NCBI GenBank assembly: GCA_034509425.1
Contig: JAVTVJ010000142.1
Location: 124,001-188,000 of the forward strand
Direction of reading: 5' to 3'
Source: Eopsaltria australis
Taxonomy: Eukaryota; Chordata; Aves; Passeriformes; Petroicidae
Length of the DNA: 64,000 nucleotides
Program-made: the position numbers and the translations under genes
Part shown: in pieces, positions 1 to 12,031 of the stretch
How the letters are laid out: each line of letters starts with the position of its first letter
Numbering within the stretch: the first letter of the stretch is position 1
The notes under the pieces: generated by a model
Seen by the model: the letters and a program-made list of their open reading frames with translations, nothing else
Databases searched by the model: none
What the model was told of the DNA's origin: nothing

Positions 1-129
1 GCAAAAAATCCTGGTTGAACAACTGAGTAGGAGATAAGCCTCAACACAGATGAGACCCCCCCCCAAAAACACATTAGCAGAAATGGTCTAAAGTATTTAT
101 ACATAATGATGTCTTCTGAATTAGTTGTA

Positions 130-365
130 ACCTCTCAGGAAAAAAAGATCCAGGCATTACTGTAGACAGCTCAATGAAGAGACTTGTTCAGTGGTGATTA
201 AAAAAGCAAATAAGATGTTAAATTGTGTTAAGAAGGGAATAGAGAATAGAAAAGAGAAGATTACAATTGCATTATATAAATCGATGGCACATTGATTACT
301 GTATTGAGTTAGACATCTTATTTTAAAAAGACACAAATGAGAAGGTGAAATGAAGTACAATGAAA
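130..365 (+). repeat. Ancient CR1 LINE fragment (3' region of the reverse-transcriptase ORF)
   Basis: From the AAAAAGATCCAGG-like stretch onward, the order of short matches follows the late reverse-transcriptase part of old CR1 families: a GTAGACAGCTCAATGAA-type segment, AAAAAAGCAAATAAGATGTTA, then GGAATAGAGAATAGAAAAGAG, TATATAAATC.ATGG, and GAGTACTGT in decayed form. Multiple indels and stops show that it is a dead, deeply diverged relic in forward orientation. The element may extend to the window edge; bases 1-130 are unclear apart from a C9 run at 56-64. This fits the old CR1 lineages shared by birds, crocodilians and turtles. Confidence 0.72.
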
Positions 366-3300
366 ATGACAAAGGTATTACTTTCATAGTCACTAAATCA
401 TGTCAGCCTCTCCAGAAGCAGAAGGGGCTAAGTGGAAAATGTTAATTCCAATTTGATAGAACCACCCCAAGAAAGCTAACCCTTTTTCTAACACTTATCA
501 GATGCAAACCATCTCATTTTTTAACATTTATGAGAGAGTGCTTCAGCATGTTGCCAGTATCATATTCAGGAAAATACAGTGATGGTGTAGAGACATTTTT
601 GGACTCCAGTCATTCTGTTGTGTGTATATTCATTGTAGATGCAAAGCATGTGTAAATCCAAATCATCACTTGAAAAATAATGTAATTTCCATTCTTTATT
701 GAAGAATCTTCCTCTGAAATTAGTCAGTTCATTTAAACTTCTGGCTATGCCTAGCTTGTCACATTTTCTTGCAAAGGGGTATTAGGGGTGGAGCCTGACA
801 CTTTGGGGACTTGGGGGTGGGAGGCATTATTAGTGCTTTTTTAAAGGTTTTTGCTATTCTTTTTATAGAAACAAATTAATTGAGGTCAGTTAGGCTTTAT
901 TAACATTTAATTTATTTTTGTGAAGTGATGAGGATGATCACTTGCTTGAACTGTTCAAGACAACAGGACATAACTGTAGTAGCTTCCTAGACTTGGAGAA
1001 GACCTCTGAAAACATCAAGTTTGTTCATATCTCTGTCTGGTAAAACAATATGTGTGCATGTTAAACATTGAAAATAGTCCAAGAGCTGCCATTAATTTGA
1101 ATTGATCTGAAATCATTATCTGGAACTGCCAGGGAGCTGAAAAATGAGTTATTTCTGCAACAATTATCTGAGCTACTCCATATCTTTTGAGGAATGCACA
1201 AGAATGTCATTGTCACCACTGATGCTAACTTCAACGGTACATTAATCCACTAAATATGAAAGAAATAACTCAGATTTTACTTTGGTAATATACCCATATC
1301 CAGCCATGCTCCTTAACACTTGTGTTCACGTGATGAACAGAACACAAAGTCTCTCTGGAGTGTTATTCAGTGGAAAAATCTCCTCAGAACTTTAAATAAA
1401 CTTGCCTCAAGTTGTGTAAACCCATATAATGAGAAATGTCTAAAAAAATATGGAAATGGGGGAGACCAAACACATTGTCAATTGTCTTGGTTTTGCCAAC
1501 TATGTTCCTTCAGCAGCTGACAACTTTTGTGAAATTTTTTCAGTCTATTTTACTAGAGGCAATAGAATTATACTGGTATGTATTGTGTATCTATTAGGTG
1601 GCTTCCTACCCTTAAAGTTCAATGATTGTAGATTCCTAAGATTCATTACTTCTATGTTCCTTATCAGAATGTTCCTAGAATATCATCACCTCTACTGAAG
1701 TGCCAAGTGAAAGTCAAGATAAATTAATTTTTATACATTTGATTCATTGCATGACATGTTGACATCATTATATTGATCATTATGACTTACTGTGTTCCTT
1801 ATCAGTGTCTCCCTCAAAAGCTCTGAGAAGTTATACAGAATTGTATACTGTACACATTATTTTTAATGAATTGACCATAACACATTTTTTCAAAATTCAT
1901 AGCATTCAAATTTTTCAAAGAAAGAAGAGAAAATTTATTTTCAGACATTTTCTGTTGAAAATAACCCATTTTCCAATTAGTCCACTGAAAATTTTGATCA
2001 AGTGTTTTGATGAAAATATGTAGATATGTATTATTATTATTATGCATATGTACATTCCTGTTTGCTTTCCTGTTAATTTCTTTTAAAACTGGAGCTCTAA
2101 TTTGCAAAGGTAGGTAGTTGAGTTGCCTAAATACCTCCACAGATGTGACAATAAATCTCAATTAAATCAAGGTTTAAAATCTGTTTTCTGGTGCAGAATA
2201 ATATTTTTTGAAAAACATTTTACTCTGTTTTTATCAATAATTTTTTAATTCTTTTTTAAAAGACTTTGGGGAGCTCAGTACTGTTATTTACTAAGATGGT
2301 GGAGAGTGTTCTTTATTCAAACCTAGGAATGCTCTAGGAATCATATAATGGCAAAGGATAAATTGTTCTCTTCCAAGACTCGTTATCAGCAGTGTGATCT
2401 CCTTCAGCTCAGAAAAAAAGATCAGTTCTACTCATTTCTGCCATACACTTGGCGAATACTGTAGCAAATAATCTACCTGGGATGAGATGAAAAAAGATGG
2501 TACTTCACTCCTACCTAGTGTCGTTTCACATTTCCTCTGTGAAAAAGACTATTTTCAGGAGCAGTTTTAGAGTAAGGAATATTATTGTCTTAGATCACCT
2601 CCTTGTAACATAAACATCATCCCCCCAGAGACTTAGGAGAGATCTCTCTTTTCAGTATTTCCCACAGGCTATTTTCAGTAACTTTTGGTCTATGTTATAC
2701 TTTCATAGATCCCATTATCATTTTTCTCTCCCCACAGACTTCTTGAGGGGAAGTGAATCACCTGCAATAAGTGCAATTTCAATAAGTGGCTGGTTTGCTG
2801 CTACAACGACCAGCCAATGCTTTGATGCCCAAAAGTGTTTTGCAGTAAGTAAAGTTTTATATCCTCAGGATTTTGACAACCTTTGCAATTTTCAAGAAGT
2901 GGGATAAAACTATCTCAGAAGTGCTTACAAAAGCTGGGGACACTTTTGTTAACTGAGCTGTCATTTTGGCATGGTTCCAAGTGCACGGCAGACTCTGAAA
3001 AAATATTGCATCATAAAATAGGCTGTGTAACAGAGTCTTAGCTTGGAATATACCTGAGAACATGAGGTCAACCTGTGCTTGTTATCTCATAAAGATTAAA
3101 AAATGCAAACAACTAAAAACCCCAACCTAGCAGAGGGTTAATTTAAAACTAAGAAGAATCTACTTCAGGCAGTAATGTTTTTTAAACCTTCCTTTATAAA
3201 TTTTGCTTATCAAGGAGTGCCCTTCTGGTATATCAACTGAGCCAAGACTGAGTTCTCAAATACTATGATGGCTTCTGTTAATTAGATAGTTTATCTGTGA

Positions 3301-4455
3301 TGAGTTGTTGACACTGAGATGATTTGTGTTAAATAATTTTAAAATATTCTGTGGGGCACTAACTTAGATGCATTGTTTGTTCATATTCCAGGCCCCGGCT
3401 TCAATCTTTTTTACAGTCCTCGACAGAAATGAAGTTGATGTTTCAGAAAACTTCTTTAAGTCAGAACAAGTAACATTGCAAAGATATTTTTGAGTAACTG
3501 GAATTCTCTGCAATTTTTATTTCTTTTTGTACTATGAGCTCTAGTTTAATACTATAACATGTGAAGAGTATTCTTGTAATATTTAAATACATGAAGTTTA
3601 GCTGGTTTATAATTTCTTAAATATTTATTTTTTAATGTTTTCCCTCTCATAAATCCATCTCCAGTCCCCCAATTAAGGGTAAAATGCAGGAAAAGCTGGC
3701 AGAACATGAAACTTCTTTCTGCTGGGGTGCTATAGTTTTCTGAATGCTCTATATTTTTGTAAGCTTTACTTTCACAGGAAAGATGGACAAGCTGAATTTT
3801 AATTGTGAAAAATACTATTTATCACAAAAATCTGTGCAGTGTGCTTCAGTGATGCTAAATATTACACTGTTTGAAATGAAAAAAATTTAGGGCTGCATGT
3901 AGATGAACCAAGGGTAAATGCATACAGGTAGCAAGCTACTCTGGCACCACAGTAATAGCAGAACATCCTTATTTGTTCTCCTTGTTCTTCTACTCCATAA
4001 ATTAGCTCTCACTGCCTATCTTGCTTCTCTATTCTTATACCTTGCAACCTTCCCATTTCTCTCAATTCTTTTCTTCCTATTCCCCCTTTCAACAAAAATA
4101 GTACCCTTCTTTCTGACTGTTTTTATCCACTTTTCTCTTGTTTGCCATCTCTCTTTCTCTAGTCTATAAAGCCCCAAATGCTCTCTTTTCCTTCTCAACG
4201 CCCCATCCTTCCTGAGTGGGAGTGCTGCCCATGCCGCGATAACACCTCAGACTCTGTTGTGATCTCCATTCTGCATTTGCACATGGATACAGTCCCCTAA
4301 TTGAGAGACTTTTTTTTTTTTTATTAAAAGCATTAGACATTTATATGTAGGAATAACACTTGCAGAGACATTCTCTAGGTTAAAAGTTAAAAGGGATGTC
4401 AATCATCATACTTCAGAACATAAACAGATTGCCAGCGTGGGTTGAAAAGGAATTT
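366..4455. other. Intergenic DNA, nothing recognised
   Basis: AT-rich sequence without a credible gene. Open frames of 60-115 codons on both strands match no family I know and overlap each other. No tRNA, clear repeat or promoter-like island was seen. Confidence 0.7.
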
Positions 4456-4765
4456 TCCCCACATAAAATCATAGAAGTTTGCAATAGGAAAGAACTAATA
4501 GGTCAGCTAATCTACCTACCTGCCAATTCAAGCTTCTTCCCCAACATGTATTTTGCTGCTCCTTTGGCCTCTCAAAAATCTCAAGCAATTGGACTGTAAA
4601 TGTTTCCCCGTAGAGAATATACAGTTGTTTAGTGCAACTAGTTTGCTGTGCAGAATTTTTCAGGTAGTTTGAGTCTAAACTTTCTTTTATTACCTTCATC
4701 CCACTAGTCTTCATGGCACTTCCATCTATTATATTAAATTATATTTCTCTCCTGACTTATTTTTT
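4456..4765 (-). repeat. Probable ancient CR1-type LINE 3' end, reverse orientation
   Basis: The segment opens with AAAATCATAGAAGTTTGCAA and continues AATAGGTCAGCTAATCTACC, which resembles the reverse complement of an old CR1 tail (ATCATAGAA..., AGGTCATCTAGTCCA...). A TTTATTACCTTCATCCCA stretch follows near 4687, as in older CR1-like consensus sequences. Divergence is high, so the exact ends and subfamily are uncertain. Confidence 0.55.
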
Positions 4766-4769
4766 ACAA

Positions 4770-7700
4770 TTTTCCATAACATATAAATTGGTGCCATGGC
4801 CTGTTTGATGGTTCCTACCTAACCTATGACACGCCTTTAGCTAAATAAACAATTATTTTCAGTATGACTTCTGCTTAAAATTATACTCCTATAACTACAA
4901 CGCACACAAGAAGAACCACCTACACCATGACTGCAGGCAAACTAGAGCTTCTTAATATATAAACAAATACACATACATAGATTTGCCAATAAGTATACCA
5001 ACACTATATGTGGTAATGCAAAATGAACATGCAACTCACTGTAATTTCTTGTAAGACAGCTCTTTCAGCTCCATGAACTATTCTGTGGTACTCTCTTCTG
5101 TCCTGAAATTCTTAGTTCAGGAAGGAAGATAGCTTTCCAAGTTAGGTATTTATCTCTTCAGTGGTTAAAAAAACATAAATGATTGGGCAATCATAACAAT
5201 GAAGGATTGTCAATAAAATAAAAAGTACAGATGAAAGCTTCAGAGTTTGACAGGTTAAACAGGTAGAAGAGTACTGTCCCTTCCTGAGTCACTTACAAAT
5301 CATCCCGCAGACCACTAAAACCTGTCAAACTAGAATTCTCCAGCACATTTTAAAATTCTAATACCCTAGCTTATAAACAACATTAGGAAAAAAATTCACA
5401 GGTAACCCAAACAGGCAAAGGAATACTTTGCCTGGGTCTTAAAGAGACACACTCTTGTGGATGTGACAGAGGACAGTTCGAGAGAGCACCACACTACTGT
5501 TCATATGTATCACATGTGAATTTTCTGTTACTTGTGGGATTAGCAACATGCCAGAAGAAAGAATAGGAAGGCACAACTCTTCTTGTACTCTGTGTTACTG
5601 TTACAGCATTTAGGAGCCAGAAAACCAACAGAGAGAATGTAACTTTTGCCACAAACAGCTTTCAACTACTATCTCAAGTTTCTGTTTTCCAAGACAAACA
5701 ACTGTCCAGTCTTTGAAACCTCATATCATCATTTTTCTAGAGCTATGGCTTTTGCATATCTAAGGCTTTACTGTGGAGATATTTTGAAAGTCTTGAAGCC
5801 AAATTCTAAGCAGGTGCTATTAGATGAAAGCGGCCAGTGACCTTTGCAGCACTGCCTAACCCTCAAGATACTTTCAATCTTCATTGATCTAAGGACATCG
5901 GAGATCTACGCTGTTCACATAGCAAACACAGATCTGAGCGGTCCTCCTGTAAAAGTATGGTGAAAAGTACAATATAGAACTTCCTGGCTTAGGTAATTTC
6001 TATTATAATTCTAACAAGCAAGAAGGTAATATAGTTAAAATGCAGGTGATGAAATGGTTACAATAAAGTTGCTATAAAGTATCCTAACTAGACACATTTC
6101 TGTAACTCTGTTTTTATATTTCTTTACATCCTTTGTAGATTAGCGTAAACACAATTAATTAATCATGAAAAGCAACTCCTACAGAGTAGAAGCAGGATTT
6201 TAGCTTCCAAAGCAACTTCCCTGCCAGACCTGAAAAATCTTATTCATTGTCAAGCAGTGTCACTCTTCTTAGCCAGCCTTTGATACCATGAGGTGCAGCA
6301 ACCAAGAACTGCAGCAGTCTGCCTGTTTTTTGACATGGATACAGGATTGAAATATACTGGGCTATTTGCACCATCTGGTACATGCATTTCAGTTGAATGA
6401 AAGCAGATGAACTCCTGGGCACTTTGATGATGAAACACCAGGAGAAAAAGAAACAAAACCCAAGAGATGAAAAAGTGTTAGTGAGGAAAAGAAGCTGAAT
6501 TGATCTCATTTCTGGACTACAGAAGGTCATCTTCTAGGTTTCCTCACACTTGACATGGGACTACATGCTTGACTCCTTGCATGTTTGGAGTGGGAGTGCG
6601 TTAGATTAAGCAGACTGTTCTAATGATCCTTTTTAGCTTTGAAATCTAGGGATCTATAAATATGTATATATCAATGTTGCTGTGACTATGATTTGCAGCT
6701 GTCAATCAGTTTGCTTTTTATGGCTGTAAATTTTCATTTCAGTAGGGTTTTTTGTGTAGTCTTCTGAAGAGAATAAAAGTCTACTCCACATCTCCACATT
6801 TTAGACAGAAGAGTAATGCATGATTAACAGTATGCTGAGAGGTGTCACATTCACATTAACACTGATGTGTGAACCAGTGGTCAAATGGCAGATTACATGT
6901 CTGTCACAACACATCAGGGCAGTGTTCCAGTCTGCCAGCTTTACCCTGCCCAGCTTCTTCAAACAAAGAGTTCTTCTGAAAAATGTAGCACAAAAAAGAA
7001 TGTTGAGCCTTTGGGGGGAAAAGAAGTCTGTCTCACGGTCAAGCTTTTTGAAGTCTTAGTAACATCAAATGGCAGCAGGGGTTACACACAGTCACATAAC
7101 CTTGCAGGTTCATAGATCTATATAGCACAAATATTGCATATGTGGCCTTAACAAAGATTTTCTGCATGATAACTGTATTACTGAAAAAGTACTACGGCTG
7201 GCATATTTCGATTTGGAGAAAGGATGCCAATTCTATCAAGGCTAGAAAAACTCTGACCCAGTTCCAAGAGAAAAAGCAAGTTTTTGGAATATCATTTGAA
7301 GCAAGAAGTTCCACTTCATTGAAAATGTCATGAAAAGTGCCCTTCTCCTTTTGTCTTAAGGACAGAATTTTATTTTTAAGTGGATAATTAACTAGCTGCT
7401 TGAATTCTTATATAGCAGATAGTCACACCTGGAACTGAAGTGACTTTTACAGGGTAATGATGTCTGAAGTCAATACATATAATGAAGCTGAACACATTTT
7501 TAATCCCTTAGGATGTTTACACACATTAAAAGCAAAATTTTAGGCAAGAATTTTAATAGTTTGCAAAACCAAAAATTTTATCTCAGGGTTTGAAAATGCT
7601 TTCTAGGGGGTTGTGAATATTGTGCTTACTTGGACAGTGTCTGACTTCTTAAATACTTTAAGTCCCAAAAGACCTGCTGAATTTTCCTGGAAGATAAATT

Positions 7701-8100
7701 GCTCTTCCAGCAGTACTCTCACTGCAATGAAAGCACAAAATTGGAAGATATAAAGGCTAACATGCTTAAAACACTTATATTACATAAAAGTTAAGTTCTA
7801 TTTTCAAGAACACCCAAGTTACATGGATCTCTCTTTACGGCATAAAAGCATGTCTGCTGAAGAATATTATCTAAATATTATACTGGTAAATAGTTGGCAT
7901 ATGAGCCAGTATTTGGACTCAGCCCAAAATGAGTAGTTGAGTATTGTCTTGGCTCATCTCGTAAATGTTAATGTGTTTGCTATATATAATGGACTTGACA
8001 ATACCCTCTTACAACATTGACTTTATAAAAATCACTCCTAATTTGCGCAAAAACATGAACCGGAAGGTGGAATCTGTGTAGAGATAGGATATGGAAACAG
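4770..8100. other. Intergenic DNA, nothing recognised
   Basis: AT-rich sequence with scattered short frames that overlap on both strands, for example 6240-6530 on the minus strand. None resembles a known protein. No confident repeat was identified. Confidence 0.65.
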
Positions 8101-8106
8101 ACACAC

Positions 8107-8108
<2 letters not shown>

Positions 8109-8186
<78 letters not shown>

Positions 8187-8188
8187 AT
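8109..8188. repeat. Hexanucleotide microsatellite (GTATAT)n
   Basis: Eleven uninterrupted GTATAT units occupy 8121-8186, with slightly imperfect ATATGTAT sequence leading in and a CACACA stretch at 8101-8108. Because the unit is six bases, it is open in all three minus-strand frames and translates there as IY, TY and HI dipeptide repeats. Those long frames (7980-8267 and overlaps) are artefacts of the repeat. Confidence 0.97.
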
Positions 8189-10791
8189 TGTGCATTCTTC
8201 CATATGCTATGTATGTTATGTATAATCTTTTTATATAATAATATAGAATACATATTTTACATTGCATAAATTATTGCATATTAATATACAGAAATACGCC
8301 ATTTCATATATGAAAATTTATTTGGATTTTTACATTGATTTTGTATGCATTTGTATGCATTTCCATACCAGTTATTACCAAATTCTGTCCTTTTATGATC
8401 ATTCAGCTTTTACTAAAATGCTTTTCTCTGCTCCCAATTTAAAATATTGTTGCCAAGATCTATGAATTATTCTAGTATGTACACATTTCTTTTAAAACTA
8501 GTATATTACAGTGATAAGAAGGATTTTTTCTAATTTTCCCTTTTTAAACTCTCTGCTTTGTTAGTGAAATGAAGTTCAACAACATTCAGCTGAGCCACAA
8601 TTCAGTTTGTCAGGCTTGGCTTCCTTTCATCATTTTTTTCTTCCTGACACTATGAACCTGCTGCTACTGTCATAAGATTTAAAGTTTATTTCTGTACACA
8701 TTTTGCTTCTCATTTCTGTATGAATGGCTTCTATGTCTTGAGGGACAGAAGTGTTAGTTTCTGTGGCTTGAATTTAGACATCTCAAGAGTAACACAGGTA
8801 TGGCATGTTACAAGCAGGAAGAGTACTAAGAGGGTTTAAATTCCACCTTTACCTATTATCTTTTGAATTCACTTAAAGTCCCACAAAACTATTCTTAAAC
8901 AAAGGTCTCACTGTATGTTACAGCACTATACATAAAAAGCACTAGAGTTGTGCAGCACAGCATGGTGTAATAAATGATACAGCTGTATTACACTTTATGT
9001 TCAGAAAGTAGATAAAAAATTGTGCACAACATACATGATATTCAAAGATATTCATTAATATTATTCTCTTATTCAAAGACAAATTTAATGAAACATTTTT
9101 TAAGCTCTCATAACTGCACACTTGAGAAATGTAAAAGGAGTATTAGAAAATTGTCTAATATTACTCTGGCAGGGAGAAACAAGATACCTGTATGAAAAAA
9201 CTCTTCACTCCAATGAAAGAAGATTTAAGAAGCACAATGAAAAAAAGTAAATTGTTCCAAAAGAAAAAAAAAATCAGAGCTGATTCAATGGAATTTCCTA
9301 CCATGAAGAACTTTATTAACAATAGTAATGAAATAGTACTTACAAGTGGAATTTTCATAAGAATTAATTATTGGTCAGCTCTGTTTCCTGTAAGTTTCAT
9401 GCACATTCCCATTAATTTCTGCAGGAGAAGGGTTGCTTGAACTGTAGGACAAGATTAATGCAAACAATTATGCTCTTAAAATTGCAGTTAGACATCTAAA
9501 TAAAGCAACAATATTTTATTCTGTAAGGCTCACAAAATCCTTACGGAACTGCTGTCTGTAAGTGTCTAGAGCTGCTCAGCATCTACATATTCTGTAAGTA
9601 ATATTCCTGTAATGTTATTAGATTCATGCTGAACAACCCACACTTTCAAAACACCATGAAAAGTATCAACTACCACTCTAAGCCCAGTGTTATTCACAGA
9701 TTAATTTCACAGCCCTGTGTCTGGGTCCTGAAAGTATTGCCTATACTTAGCTGTCAATTAGAGACTGAAGTGACTTAAATGATCCTTGTTAGAGGTTTGT
9801 TTTTGCTTCCGTAGTTCATTTCAAAAATTAGTTACACACATGTTATTATTACAATATAATGAGTCATCTGTTAATTATTTTTGACATCGATAATAATAAA
9901 AATATACTAATGTTCCAGTTATTAATAGAATTGGCCTATCTTTATGCAACTCAAATTGCCATGATTGTTGGACAAATTGGCACCAACTCACTCTTTCATC
10001 TTGGAAATGGTGCAGGTATTTTTTGGATCTAAGTTCTGTGATGATGTACAGCCTTTAAGTCTGTCTTTACATAGCTGCAGATAACCAGGTTTTAACCCAC
10101 ATTACTTTAAAGTCACCAAAATGCATGACTACACACACTATCAAAAATAATCTTCGACCGACCACATGCTGTGTAAGGGTACCAGTGAAATACTTCATAA
10201 ACAGACAGAATGCAAACATGCACAAACACACTAACCACTAATGCCATAAACAACTTCAAGCACAGTACAAACAAAATGCATGCCAAGAAACCTGCTTGAA
10301 AATGTGTATTATAGAAAAATACACTTTCAGTTTCTGAGTGTTATTTGACTACTTATTACACAATAAACAAAACAATGCAAAATCCATGATGGCCCTTGAA
10401 TTAAACTTCTGCCAAGTTCCAGATTCTGTTTATTATTCATTGTTCCTGGATAGATATATGTTATGTATAATATTTAGGGTACCTCTTCTTTTTCTCCATG
10501 CATGTCACCTAATAAAAATAGGCAATATATGCACGCTATAGGCATATCACATTAAAAAGCACCACTAATTATTGGGGAAGAATATCAGTACACAGCAAAC
10601 ATAACAATCTAAATCATGAAACTAATTTACACCTGATAAAAATCCACATACTTTACCACCACTTTGAATCTGTAGGTACATTCACTTCTGTAGAGAATTT
10701 AAATATGAGTTTCTCCCTTATTGGACTGATTAAAGTGCAGTCATGTCAAAACCCCCTAAAGCCATCACAAAGTACCCAATGTGGCAAGGGA

Positions 10792-10825
10792 CTGCCAAGT
10801 GAAACCCTAAGCTCACACTTGGCAG
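10792..10825. repeat. Perfect 10-base inverted repeat
   Basis: CTGCCAAGTG (10792-10801) and CACTTGGCAG (10816-10825) are exact reverse complements around a 14-base spacer. GGACTGCC just before and GGCAGTCC just after give an alternative, longer pairing. No known element was recognised around it. Confidence 0.85.
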
Positions 10826-12005
10826 GCAGTCCGACTACAGACAAATCTGAATTGGATTTATGTTAGTGAAAAAAAGAGAAGGCTGCTATTAGGAAATACA
10901 GAGAAGAAAGTCAGAGCCTGACTTTGATTTTTTTTCTTCTCACACAGGCATTTATGTTCACAAAACCTGCATGAATATTGTGATCTCCAGTCGTTTGAAA
11001 TATTCATTTACATTGACCAAAGGTTTACAGGACAGACTGTGGCAGAAGAGGGAATACAAAAAGATGGTCTGGTTTCTTAAGGCTAAATCCACTCTTAAAA
11101 TGCCTGGCCCAGCACAGAGCATCTGGGCTAGAGTTCATTGAGAATCAGAAGTAAAGAGAGTGAGCTGATTGGTAAGAGGTGCTGAAGGGACAGGGTAAGT
11201 CCAGGCACAACACAAATGTGAGCACTAGTTCACAGGGCTAATCAATGGCTACAAAGAAATACTGAGGTGAATCTTTCAGGGCATGTCTAAGCTGCCACTC
11301 CAATGCAAGAAGGTGAAAAAATATAAGTGGTCTCAAAGCAAGCTAGAATTAGAAAATTACTAAATTAAACCAAACAAGTTTCACTGATGACCAAACAGAT
11401 CACACTGTGGGCACTGATTTTTCTGTTCTGATGATTCATACTGAGGCAATTTAATCAGTTGCCCATCCAGGCATAAGTCACTATCCCTGTGGCAGAGAGA
11501 GGATGTTCACTCCCCAGATGCTGCTGTTTATAACTCAGCATAATAAAACAAATGCAATTAGTGGTCTTGCAAAGTAACACAGAATTTCACATCCCAATTG
11601 GCTGAAAGGTGATACCTCATCTCTTCATCCATACTGTGTTCAGTAAGAAGAATTATCTTCAGGACAATTATCATTTAAATTCAACAAAAACCATGAATCT
11701 TCATTACCAAATTGCACTGATTAAACTAATCAAATTCGAAATTAATTCATTGAAATGGCCATAAATTTTGCACAACAGCTCAGTGCTCAAAAAAGATCCT
11801 CCTGTTAATTAATTAATTGTTCTTTATTTTTAAGACTTGTTTCATTTGAAACTCAATAAACACTAAGTAAAGGCCTTTTCTGAATTTTCATTAAAAATTC
11901 ATTTCATGCCAAAAACATGTTTTTGAATACTCCTCAGAATTAGGAAATGCTTCAGGAGAAGGTAGCAAACCAAGCTATCCTTCATATTTTAGAATTTAGG
12001 GAAAA

Positions 12006-12031
12006 ACACACACACACACACTCACACACAA
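12006..12031. repeat. Short (AC)n dinucleotide repeat
   Basis: An AC run with a single CT interruption near 12021. Confidence 0.9.

Noticed and set aside
7980..8267. Three overlapping minus-strand frames of 64 to 95 codons
   Set aside because: All are generated by the GTATAT repeat, which is stop-free in every minus frame.
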